Assembly (NCBI GenBank): GCA_030770545.1
Contig: CM061104.1
Location: forward strand, 13,773,001 to 13,837,000
From: Macropodus opercularis
Taxonomy: Eukaryota > Chordata > Actinopteri > Anabantiformes > Osphronemidae
DNA length: 64,000 bases
Reading direction: 5' to 3'
This document shows positions 27,201-37,343 of this stretch, in pieces. Numbering within the stretch: the stretch's first letter is position 1; each line of letters opens with the position of its first letter. The position numbers and the translations under genes are program-made. The notes below the pieces were generated by a model that had not been told where the DNA came from, ran no database searches, and worked only from the letters and a program-made list of their open reading frames with translations.

Positions 27201-30200
27201 CATGCAAGTCAACAATTCTTGATCGCAGGTCTCCTGAGAGCTCTTTTGTGCGAGGCATGGTTCACGTCAGGAAATGCTTCTTGAAAACAGTAAACTCCAG
27301 ACTGGTTTGTGTTTATAGGGCAGGACAGCTTTAACCAACACACCCAGTCTCATCACATTGATTGGACTCCAGGTTGGCTGACTCATGTTAAGGTCAATGA
27401 AAACATAATGTTTGTGCAGTCTTAGTTTAAGCAGACTGTTTGTTTGTTGTGAATTTGATGAAGATCAGAACATATCTTATGATCAATTTATGCAGAAATC
27501 TATGTAAATCCCTGAAAAACTGTATCAGCCTGTGACCCTTATATGTGAATAATGTGCTTAGTAGTGATTTGTGGTTGAATACAAAGGGATTTGCTTGCAC
27601 GAAGATTAATTACATATAATCTGTACACGTACACAAATGAATACATACATTGTGTCTATAGGAGCTGAAGCATCTCATCCTGGAGGCAGCTGATGGCTTC
27701 CTGTTTGTGGTGTCATGCGAGACTGGTCGCATTGTTTATGTTTCTGACTCCCTGACACCTGTGCTTAACCAGTCGCAACATGACTGGCTCGGTTCTTCAT
27801 TATATGATCAGCTCCACCCAGACGATACAGAAAAGCTCAGAGAGCAGCTCTCCACTGCAGAGAATAACAACACAGGTACAAAATGTAAACACATGCATGT
27901 AACGGACACCTGTACACCTCAGTAATGAACCAGTGTTTGACTTGTTTCATTCTTTTTACAGGGAGGATGTTGGATTTAAAGACAGGAACAGTAAAGAAAG
28001 AAAGTCCGCAATCATCAGCCAGAATGAGTATGGGAGCCCGTCGATCCTTCATCTGTAGAATGAGGTGTATCTCAGTTACTGTACTTACTCTACAGTTTAT
28101 TTATATTAAAATAGGTGCTGGGAAGCATAATCATTGATGTGCTTACCTGCTTGTGTGTGTGTGCGTGTCTGTATAGGTGTGGCAGTTGTCCAGTGGAACC
28201 GTTATCGATGAACAGACTTAACTTTCTAAGGAACAGGAGCAGGTAACAACAACCAAACATTTCTTTTTAATTCATTGTAAGAATTGTGCACATGACTGGG
28301 CCTATTTGAACGAGCTCAATAAGAGCATCTAAGCATAGTGTTATTACTGGCTCGTTAAAATGAGTGATTTGCATTTTGTTCTTTCGCCTTAGGAATGGTT
28401 TAGGTGCAGCGAAGGAAGGAGAACCTCAGTATGTAGTGGTCCACTGTACAGGGTACATCAAGTCTTGGCCCCCTGCAGGTAAAACTAATATGTTTATGAA
28501 GATCAATAGCATTGTTAACCCCTGTTAGAGTTGTTTCTTAATGTTGCTAAAGACAGTGTAGGATTCTAGATTCAACAAACTATTTTGTTAAGTCATGGTT
28601 TGGCTCAACATTTTTTTTGTTTGTGTTTTAGGAGTATCATTAACAGATGACGAGTCAGACAGCACTCAGGGGAGTCGATACTGTCTAGTCGCCATTGGGA
28701 GATTACAGGTACGATGTCGACGTTCTTGACAGATGTGCTTAAGTCATTCACTCATCTTTAACTGTTTTATCCCCGTAAGGGTCACAGGGATGACAAGCCA
28801 TTTGTTTTTATGTAACAGTTATAATAAACGTTTAATAATTTGAATTCAGTGATTATTTGGTCCCATGACCGTGGTTCATTTATTAAATACTATAGTATTC
28901 AGTCGCATCTATTTTTTTCCCCTCAGGTGACCAGTTGTCCAGCTGACACAGACATCAACAGTATCAGTGTTCCTGTAGAGTTCATTTCACGCCATAATTG
29001 CCAGGGCACGTTCACCTTTGTAGACCATCGCTGCCTGACTGCTGTCGGCTACCAGCCGCAGGTACTAAACATAACTGCTGAAATGTCGTGGGTGTTGGTA
29101 TTAATGTCTTCCTGGCTAATGATTTTTGTCTCTCACAGGATTTACTGGGGAAAAATATTCTTGAGTTCTCCCACCCTGAAGATCAGGGCTTACTGAGAGA
29201 CAGCTTCCAACAGGTAGAACCATCTCAATATGTGGAGCTTTTACCAGATATCACGCTATCTAATGATTTAAAACCTGATGTGCTTACATGCATTTACAAG
29301 ACTTCTACTGCAGCCTGTGACTGATCATGCAACTCTGTAACTGCACTTTGTAACAGATCTTTTCACTTTTGACCTGTTAGGACTATTAATCAGACTTCAT
29401 GCTACTGAAAGGCTATTTGACTCGCGTGGTTTGACCCCCCTGAAACCTTCACAGGCTTTAAGATGCGAAACTGATGGAGTTCCCCTTTAGTTCCTGTTCA
29501 TTTTCTACTAGAAATTTCTACAGAGTTGTCTTATGAAAGCCTGTTTATAGATAACAATTTCAAGTCAAACTAAAAATGAAAACTCATCTTAAGTAGCCCC
29601 TGCAGGTTTAAACCAGTTAGTTCCACTGTGGAACACTCCTTCCGCCCTGTAAACCCACTGCACACTGGTCATGAAAACACCACAGTGTAACTTTTTTACA
29701 CACTGGCTTTGTGTCCCCAGGTGGTGAAGTTAAAGGGCCAAGTTCTGTCTGTGATGTTTCGGTTCCGCACCAAAGCCGGAGAATGGATCTGGATGAGAAC
29801 CAGCTCCTTTACTTTCCAGAACCCGTTTTCTGAAGAGATTGAATATATCATCTGCACCAACGTCAATGTCAAGTGAGTCACAACACAAGTAGTGATTATG
29901 TAACACGATTATACAAATGAAAACTGCTCATAATGCAACTGTGAAAATGAGATAGTTGGGGATAAAAACCTCTGTCTAGAAGCTTACGTGTCACCTTCAG
30001 TCCCCAGTTCCTCTCGAACCCTGACCACAACCCCTTTTAATAATTTGCATTCCGATCACTCACTCTTCCTACACCTCTCCTCTGTCCTCACATCTGATTG
30101 TGGGGTGATAGAAACTCGGCTCAGGACCCCCTCACTCCCATCTCCTCCCCAGGGGGTTCGCTGCCCCCCGCCTTGGGTCAGAGCAGCCCAAGCGGCCCTC

Positions 30201-32755
30201 CTGTGGTTCTCAGCCCTGGGCATGTAGCCACCAGGTGAGATCAGGCCAGCAAGGAAGAACAGGGGCTGTGTCTTCATGGGAGCCTGCTACCTTTCTAGCA
30301 AGCTACAGTTTCCTTTCCCACTGTGGGTGATTCATTTGTTTCTGTTCCCATAAAGTGTTGGTAAATAGTTTTGCTTCTAAATAAGAAGCATGTCTTGGTA
30401 GTTGTTGTACTTCAGGAGACTCTTTAAACAGGCATATGTCTCGAGGTATATGTTTATTTAATAGGTCTATTCTACCTTTCTCTTTCATGTTACCATGGTA
30501 ACTGGTGGTGGGTTGATTGCTGTTTTGTCAGCAGGTGTTTGGGATTTCTCACTTTGCAATGAAGAATGAAAATGGAAATTAAGCTATTTTAAGCCATCTT
30601 CTAATCGGCACATTCACGGTCTTTCTCTTTCCAGGCAGCTGCAGCAGCAGCAGGCCAGTCTGGAGGGAGGTGGCACCAGAGATGGTCTGTACGAGACCGG
30701 ACCAATCGCCCTCCCACAGGTTAGGCTCACAAGGTTCTGTCCATTTTGATTGAAGCATAGATTACGCCTTGTTTGTCATCACCCCTTTGTCTCTTGCTGT
30801 GATGAGTTTTTTTTTTTTTTTTTTTTTTTTTACGGAAACAGTGACAGGATGTTGATTGTTTACCAGCAGGAAAACCGAACTGGATGTTGTGGGAGCTGCA
30901 GTAGCACAGCTTCCTTTTAGATTTTCCGTTAATAATGGAATTCAGTAGAGTAATTGCTCTGTAGTACATGATTATAAAAAAAAAAAAAAGATTTTTGACC
31001 CAATGTTTTTCTGAATTTAGATCACGAATCAAAGTCACAAATTTATTAGAAATACTTGTCCTTTCCAATAACTTTAATTGGTGTTTGTATGTTTAGTGCT
31101 TGCCATTTGTGTCTCTTTTGTCATGACTGCAGTCTCCTTCATCTAAATGATAAAGGATCATCTTGAGTCAGTTCTGTACTTCATCAAGATTTTAAAATAA
31201 CTGATGTGGCCCTTAGATGCCAGTGACAGCAACAGGGACAGACCACACCAAGAGCCTTGAGAAGCCTGAGATCTTCACCTCCCTTTTCCAAGGCTCAGAT
31301 CAGACCAAGGTTGTGTCTTCCACCTCTACTCCCTCCACACAAATCTACCCTTCAGCCAACAACTTCACTGCTGGTCGTTCTAACAATGCATACAGGTGGG
31401 AGGTTGTGTGTGTGTGTGTGTGTGTGTATACATGTCTGTGCATGTTTTTAAAAATCAAGACTGGTACAGTTTATATAAACACCATCGTCTCTTTGTGACC
31501 TGAATCAGTATTTATATGTGGTTTATTAGTTGCCGCAACTGTTGTCTTATCTCAGAAACCAACTACATGACACGGTACAAAAATGCAAGTCTGTTTGAAG
31601 ACATGTTGATACAATATCTAATTGATTTCAATAGCAGAGCACTAACTGTTTTGTATAATCATTGATAAAATGCAGCAGCAGCCCATTAGAAAACTCAGTT
31701 TGCTAAACCGTAGGAGAACGGAGAACAAAGCTGCTGGTTGCAGTTGCTTTTTTTTTAATTTGGCCCCTTGAGAATGTATTTTTAAAACCATGTAATTCAC
31801 TGATTTAAACCCAATCTGTTGCTGAACTGACTTGACTTTTTCAACATATGTTACAGTAAAATATATGTTTCTTTTCTTCTTGTCTATGAGGCGACCGGTT
31901 TAATTCACTCTTCTCCACAGGCCAGTTACCCTGGCTCCACAGATGGCACAGCCAGCCCACTCAGCGGGACAGATGCTTGCTCAGATGTCTCGTCAGAATG
32001 GAGCTCCTCAGTCAGTTGCTCCCTCGAACACTGGCAGCCCTCTTCATGGAGGACCAGCAGGAGGATGGCCTGGAGCAGCAGCCAGACCACAATTTAATAA
32101 TCAGGTAGAGTACAATAGGACTCAAACGAAGAACGTACTGATAGCTGATGTGATTACTTACTAAGAGTAAACAGATGTGTTCTAATTAACCAGCAGGTGG
32201 TACCTCAAGCAGCCAAGACCTTATCTCCACAGTTTCCTCCCATGGGAGGATACGGAGGTGGCTCTTCCAACTCTTTTGGCCAGATGCCTACAGGTGCTGC
32301 TCCCACCTCCACCAGTGGAGCAAACTACTCTCAAATGAACCCTCGGGCCAGCATCAACACAAATGGCTATGGTAGGCTGTTTGGATCCAATACTGAATGC
32401 ATCTTGAACTGGTACATCGTCTCATGTTGCTGCTCTGTTTTAGATGGCTCTCAGTCTGCAGCACAGTTTCCTTCTCGAGCAGAGGAAGCAGTGTGGCCCC
32501 AGTGGCAAGGCCAGCAACACTCGCAGAATAACGCAGAGCAGCATCCTCACGCTCAAGGCAACCAGCAAGACATGTTCCCTGTGAGTGACACAAACTCCAT
32601 CTCTGAACACGATTGTCTTTTATCTTTTCCTTTATAAATAAATAAAATTCTTTGTCTCCCATGTGTTGCAGGATGTTTTGTCTATGCTGGGGCAGCCTAC
32701 CAACTTCAACAGCGATGATTTTGAGATTTCCATCTACCCTTCATTTAATGAGTGA
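24287..32755 (+). CDS. arnt: Aryl hydrocarbon receptor nuclear translocator (ARNT / HIF-1 beta)
   Basis: Nuclear bHLH-PAS partner of AHR, HIF-alpha and SIM proteins. Exons: 24287-24305, 24871-24964, 25085-25135, 25227-25274, 25445-25492, 26108-26321, 27662-27875, 27962-28064, 28177-28242, 28393-28478, 28632-28708, 28927-29061, 29139-29213, 29721-29872, 30112-30234, 30635-30719, 31217-31395, 31921-32104, 32197-32371 (or from 32194), 32444-32580, 32672-32755. Total 782 residues; human is 789. It begins MSSSNPELTDPN, then a KRR basic patch and acidic DDDDDDDE run. The basic helix-loop-helix (about 88-142) contains ENHSEIERRRRNKM. PAS-A starts at LILEAADGFLFVV and PAS-B at EFISRHNCQGTFTFVDHR. The Gln/Ser/Pro-rich C-terminus contains the conserved SAGQMLAQMSRQ and WPQWQGQQ. 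The first exon has only 19 coding bases. ARNT rather than ARNT2 is supported by sequence and by the cers2/setdb1 neighbours. Confidence 0.95.
26666..27522 (-). mobile_element. Degraded Tc1/mariner transposon, internally deleted
   Basis: Lies in the arnt intron between the bHLH exon and the first PAS exon. Inverted ends of about 110 bp match each other: the left end begins CAGTTGCAAG after TA (26664-26665), and the reverse complement of the right end begins CAGTTTTTCAGGG before TA (27523-27524). Both contain the shared ATTTCTGCATAAATTG and ATGTTCTGATCTTCATC. The TA flanks are the usual Tc1 target duplication. At about 857 bp it is shorter than full Tc1 elements (usually 1.2-1.7 kb). Confidence 0.88.
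27025..27258 (-). pseudogene. Tc1-type transposase, N-terminal fragment
   Basis: A 77-codon frame starts MPRTKELSGDLRSRIVDLH, the typical start of fish Tc1 transposases. It continues through the helix-turn-helix DNA-binding region (SISKSLHVSTVRQTVYKW) and the second one (TLPRRGRPVKMTARAQRR), then stops. The catalytic DDE domain is absent, so it cannot transpose on its own. It is antisense to arnt and inside the inverted ends. Confidence 0.88.
28748..28800. repeat. Possible short interspersed repeat fragment
   Basis: CATTCACTCATCTTTAACTG...TTTATCCC...AGGGTCACAGGGATG in an arnt intron resembles a motif (TCATCTTCAACCGCTTATCC..GGGTCGCGGGG) that recurs in fish introns. Recognised from memory only, without family assignment. 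Confidence 0.4.
30112..30234 (+). other. arnt: arnt exon 15, weakly conserved linker exon
   Basis: This exon was hard to place because two nearby acceptors give wrong phase or stops. Starting after the AG at 30110-30111 gives NSAQDPLTPISSPGGSL..., which corresponds to the human NSSQEPRPTLSN region, and the exon ends ...GHVATR in the phase needed by the next exon. It is therefore included in the arnt model. Confidence 0.8.
30807..30831. repeat. Poly-T homopolymer
   Basis: About 25 consecutive T in an arnt intron; a 13-base A run follows near 30976. No element ends are visible around it. Confidence 0.9.
31403..31430. repeat. Short GT microsatellite
   Basis: About 12 GT units directly after the donor of an arnt intron (exon end 31395). 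Confidence 0.9.
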
Positions 32756-35418
32756 GCTGGTCTACCCTTTTATGCTTTTAGTTGTCTTTTCTGCTCCCCT
32801 TTACGTCCTGCTCCTGAGAGTAGCACTCTTTCTTTGCTTTGCATGGTTTAAATTGCACTGCCACAAACTGGTTCAAGATGAAAGGATATATGTGACTGCA
32901 GATGTATAGAAGAGGATAATCAAGGAATTTTTTGTTTGTTTTTACAATATTCCAGCCATTGCATTGCCCAAAGCTCAAGAACTTATGTTGTAGATATATA
33001 TAAATTGCACAGTCACACCACCACCCTTGACTAGACTGCACAGAAACACTCTTAGACAGGTTAAAATACAAAGGAAGTCAGCGCACACAAAGGCCTTTTA
33101 TTGTAATATGTTCCTGGTTCTTCTCAGGCATTGACAAAGTGTATTTAGCTGTTTAGCCCTTTAGCGTGTGTATTAATCACTCCAATCATTGATTTAAACT
33201 CTCAGGAATTTGCAGGGATATGCAGCTTTAGTGATTGTTTTTTTTGTTTTTTGTGTATGTGTTTTCTCTCAGCTGTTGCACACAAACGGTCACTGATCTA
33301 CAGCTTGTCTCTGCCTTTCAGCACTGCTTTCTTGTGTGAATTCTTACAGATTTAGAGTACAGCTTTTATGTATATTGGTGACTTCACCTAAATATTGATT
33401 ACCTTCCATTTAAGGACCATGAGTGGTTTTCTTCTGTCCTTCTCCTTCTGTCCTTCTCCTTCTTATTTTAATTTAGGACTTTAACAACACATATGGTGTA
33501 GCAACGACTACATAGGGTTTATTCTGGCTGGCAAAGTACTCAATCTCTCTTTCTTTGCCCATATATTCTGTTACCCTGTACCAAGTATGGGCTTTTTGTA
33601 CTTCTTTTGTAAAAGCGATCAGCAATAATTAACAAGCAGGAATTGTGTACCTTTAAAGCCATTCTTTATTGTCGTTTAAATGTGGTTTGATTAATGTTCT
33701 TTTTGAAAACAGAAATGTGATAATGTTTGAATTGAAATGTTTCCAAGTATTTTATTAGTACAAAACCTTTGGTCTCTTCTCTGTCACCTTTTTCTGATTG
33801 ATTGGTGTTTTATTAATGGTTTAATCAGGGTATTTAGGATTCAAATGGAATACATGTGATCTACATGTGAGAATGTTCAAAAGCAAATTTTCAGTGTTTG
33901 TCTTGTTTGTGACATTTTTATTAGGACTGAATGTTTGCCAACATCATTGGTTTTGGAGGTTTTTGTGGCACAAACGATGAGGAAAAAAATTCTTTTTAGT
34001 ATGTGAAATTAGTTGAAATTCAACTTTTTTTTTTTTTACCGTTTTCAATTGTAATCTTCACCTGATGTAATTCTATGTAACCCATGTTGATGATGGTCCC
34101 GTTATGGTCTTCAAAGACCTTATTGTCCTTATTATTGAAACCCTCTTTATTTGCTCTGTATCCAGGTTTGTTTTTTTTTTGTTTTTTTTCCAGTTATGTG
34201 AACCGTTGTCACCTATAGAAACACAAATATATAAATATACTGTATATGAAATGTTAAACAGAGAAATATTTGCTTTTTGTATTAAATTGTTCTATTGTGA
34301 AAAATGAGACTTGACTTGTAATTTGTGATGCATACAATGCGTCTTGTTCAGGATGGGTATTTAACAGTGCACTCCACTGATCACACTCATGCAAGAATCA
34401 TGGCTGTTTCCAGTTACATCCACATGTATTTGCTTCCTTGAAACAGGTTTATGTTCTTAACTGGTGAAGAAACAAAAGCCAAATGTGCTTTCATTAGCCA
34501 GGATCTGTTATCTGTCCCCATTCTACGTGAAGGCGTAGCGAAGAGATCTGTGGCTATCACCTGGGATCGGTTTCTCCTGTCTGTCTCTGACGCGGCTTGG
34601 GGCAGAACATTGAATTAGTTCATGATAGTACAGGTCAGAGAGAGACTGGCTGTCATTTATGTCCTGTTCATATCGCTGGCTTCCTCTTTCCACTCCCTGC
34701 TAACCAGTCGAGGCACGTGGACGTCCACTGTGTGTCTGGTTCTGCTGCAGGTGGCTTGCATATAATTGAGTTGTTTGTGCTACTGTTTTTTGCCAGGATC
34801 AGTTTCCAACCCCTCTTAACTAGATTGCCACTAAGGCATCATATCCTCTTTCTCAACCTTTTCGCTCTGTCCACTTATTTATTTTTTTCTTTTATTACTT
34901 TTAGCAGATGAAATAACATTCAAGTAGTCATAACTCATTGTCTGAACTAGAATTACTGTATAGGTAGCACATCTTAGGCTGCACAGAGCATGTGCATTTA
35001 AGGACTTAAGACTAGAGAACAAAACTGGAGTACAACTACTTCTTTCTCTGTGTTGTCATGTATGTACACCTTGTACTGACCAGGGATCCTGTGACTCCAG
35101 TTAAGGTGTCCTCTTCTGTAAAGGGCTCGTCTCCCTGGACAGACCAAAGTGGTGCCTGGGTGTTGTAATCTCAGAAACGGCCTGACCGTTACCAAACTCT
35201 TTATTAACTATTAATATAGGACACAGGTGCCAAATGGGGCTCTCTGTGTCCACTAGTCCATCTCTTCTTTGGGAGAACAGTAAGTGTCAATGCAGGGAAG
35301 AAAAAGCGACTAAACGCAGAAGATATTTGTGAAAGTACTTTAATGTTGCAAACAGATCACAGCCAACGACCGAGGAACGGATGAGACATCTTGTTTTGCA
35401 TTTTGTGAATGAATCAAC
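32756..35418 (+). other. arnt 3' UTR and arnt-ctxnd2 intergenic region
   Basis: AT-rich with T homopolymers (34027-34037 and others). No supported coding sequence. Some of the right part may be the promoter or non-coding first exon of the small gene at 35419; an acceptor-like AACAG ends at about 35355. Confidence 0.55.
34281..34286 (+). promoter_or_regulatory. arnt: Possible polyadenylation signal, arnt
   Basis: ATTAAA about 1.5 kb after the arnt stop, in an AT-rich 3' UTR. No closer AATAAA is obvious downstream of the stop. Confidence 0.3.
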
Positions 35419-35604
35419 ATGGACCCACCAGTCCTCCCTGTGGCCAGGCTGGAAGTGGATGTGGATCTAGGTTTTGCCCTCTTCTTCTTCTTCCTCCTCT
35501 GCTTCTTCTTGTTAGTGACCATAGTCCGCTGCGCTCAGATGGTGCTGGACCCTTACAGTGCCATCTCTGTCACCACATACCAGGAAGAGCAAACGGAGGA
35601 CTGA
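35419..35604 (+). CDS. ctxnd2: Small cortexin-domain-containing membrane protein (CTXND1/CTXND2-like)
   Basis: A 61-residue protein from a single exon. After a short N-terminus (MDPPVLPVARLE) it has VDVDLGFALFFFFLL..., one strongly hydrophobic transmembrane segment (about residues 17-38), followed by IVRCAQMVLDPYSAISVTTYQEEQ. The juxtamembrane RCA..(V/I)..DPYSAI pattern and the VDVD before the membrane match cortexin-domain proteins; cortexins themselves share RC..(I/V)LLDPY. A single-pass membrane protein with the basic/DPY side cytoplasmic is expected; molecular function is unknown. The start sits in good context (ATCAACATGG). An AATAAA lies at 35627-35632, only 22 bp after the stop. From memory, human CTXND2 maps to 1q21.3 close to ARNT and SETDB1, which supports the choice over CTXND1, though the sequence resembles CTXND1 at least as well. 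Confidence 0.8.
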   Translation: MDPPVLPVARLEVDVDLGFALFFFFLLCFFLLVTIVRCAQMVLDPYSAISVTTYQEEQTED

Positions 35605-37343
35605 TGGTGGCCAGAGAACAAGACATAATAAACTGTTTTTGGGGCCAGTATTACATTTTTTAAGTTTCTACCAATCCAACGCTTTGTTTTTAACAAAAAA
35701 GTGTCAAACAGCCATATCCACCAACTTCACATGATGTGAGTATGAACATGCATTATATGCTTATAAATGTTCACAGTTAAAGGTGAAGGCAAAAAAATCT
35801 AGCTTCTAAAAATCTAATTCATATGTTGAATTGTCCATAGTTATATGTACTATAGGAGCAGTGCTCTATAGATATGTAGAGAGGCGAGAGCTGTCATCAT
35901 GTCATGACATGTGAAATAAAAGTTTAAACAATTATTATTCCCATCTAGACATAGTTTTCTGGTGTGGTAAAACAAATTATACTTTCATGTGAACAACGTA
36001 ATGAATAAGAACATGAGCATTACAGTGTTGTGCAAAAATGTCATGGCTTACTTTTTATTTTGAAGTAAATGTCTACGGCCCTCCTTAGTAACAAACCACA
36101 GATGTTTTCAAGTTCTCTGTGATTCAGCTATAATCTGAAACAGATGCTTGCTTCTTTCCCCTAAATTCTATCACACTATGTTTTTGTGAACTTTCCTGAA
36201 GAAAATTCCATTGAATTGTTGAAGCATTTTCAGTAATTCCTCACTAGTGGGTTTGTGACTAGCCACTGGCTCATCATTGCAGAAGTTGCAGCTAGAGAAT
36301 CAGCATTAGAAATTTTCAAAGTAACAACAATCTGCTGGAGAAGAATAATGCACAAGAGTGGCAGAGTGATTTTGTATGAGACAGAACATAAAACACATCT
36401 TTAAGTCAAAGAAATGCAAGCACTGAATGTAGAAACACAGCTGGAAGCACTGCTTCATTTATTCTACTCAAATGGTAGTGGGCACCCACTCCACCAGACA
36501 CCAAACCACTGAGGTACTGCCAACAACTATTTCATGAATTGTTCAACTTGGTCCTAGTCGTAAAATGAATGTGTAAGTCTGGGCCAGGTTTGTTTCAGGT
36601 GCCTGATGAGGTTTGTAGAGCAATCTAAAAGGCTTAAAGAGGCCTGCTCTTTAAGTTTCTTAAGTTAAAGCTTTTACAGAACAGTGTCTATATATATATG
36701 AATTATGTAGAAATGTTAAAGGAAAAGCAGTAAGTGATTTAATATAATCTAAACGTAGGTAGCAACAAAAAAGCAAATGTTGTGAGGTCTGTTACCTGGT
36801 GACTTGTGGAAGATAACAGGTAAAAAGTGAAACTATTGATGAGTTGGTTGAACTGCATTATTAATACTTATGAATATGGATTATTATTCATTTGAATCTA
36901 CATCTGCACATTTGCTACAATATTTAGTTTGTAATACTAAGAACACATAAATCTAATGATTGTGTTACTTATAATAATAATTCCCCAATTACAATTTTTT
37001 TAAATGTATAAATATATGTGTTTTTAAACGCTGTTTGTTATTAACAACGCGCAACATTAAAAGGTTAATATTTGCTAAGACACAAAAACCTCAATGCGAT
37101 TTTGTTATTATTGTTTTGGTGAAATTATGGTTTAGACGCCTCTGCTCTGACTGTGCGCCGCGTCACGGAGATGAGCGGTACTTTTATACACCTCGATAAC
37201 CCAGGTGAACGGGGATTTCACAGAATGGATTTGCTCGAACAATCGCCGCCACCTTTGGGTGCCCCGGGACGCAAACCACGCCCTCCTCGTCGTGGTTAGC
37301 AGTTAGCGTTAGCTAGCTAGCGTTCTAATTCAGCGCCCACGGG
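35605..37343 (+). other. ctxnd2 3' region and setdb1 upstream region
   Basis: AT-rich non-coding DNA up to about 37130, then a CpG-richer segment with GCGCCGCGTCACG, a TTTATA-like element near 37182, and GTTAGCGTTAGCTAGCTAGCG ending 22 bp before the first setdb1 ATG. The last 200 bp are the probable setdb1 promoter and 5' UTR. Confidence 0.55.
35627..35632 (+). promoter_or_regulatory. ctxnd2: Possible polyadenylation signal, ctxnd2
   Basis: AATAAA just downstream of the small gene's stop codon; another lies near 35915. Confidence 0.35.

Noticed and set aside
29988..30227. Alternative reading of arnt exon 15 giving SSSRTLTTTPFNN...
   Set aside because: It begins NSS like human ARNT but cannot reach the next exon in phase without a poor donor; the frame starting at 30112 fits human ARNT and both splice phases.
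34597..34911. 104-codon hydrophobic frame between arnt and ctxnd2
   Set aside because: Composition follows a T-rich tract; no start context or family resemblance.
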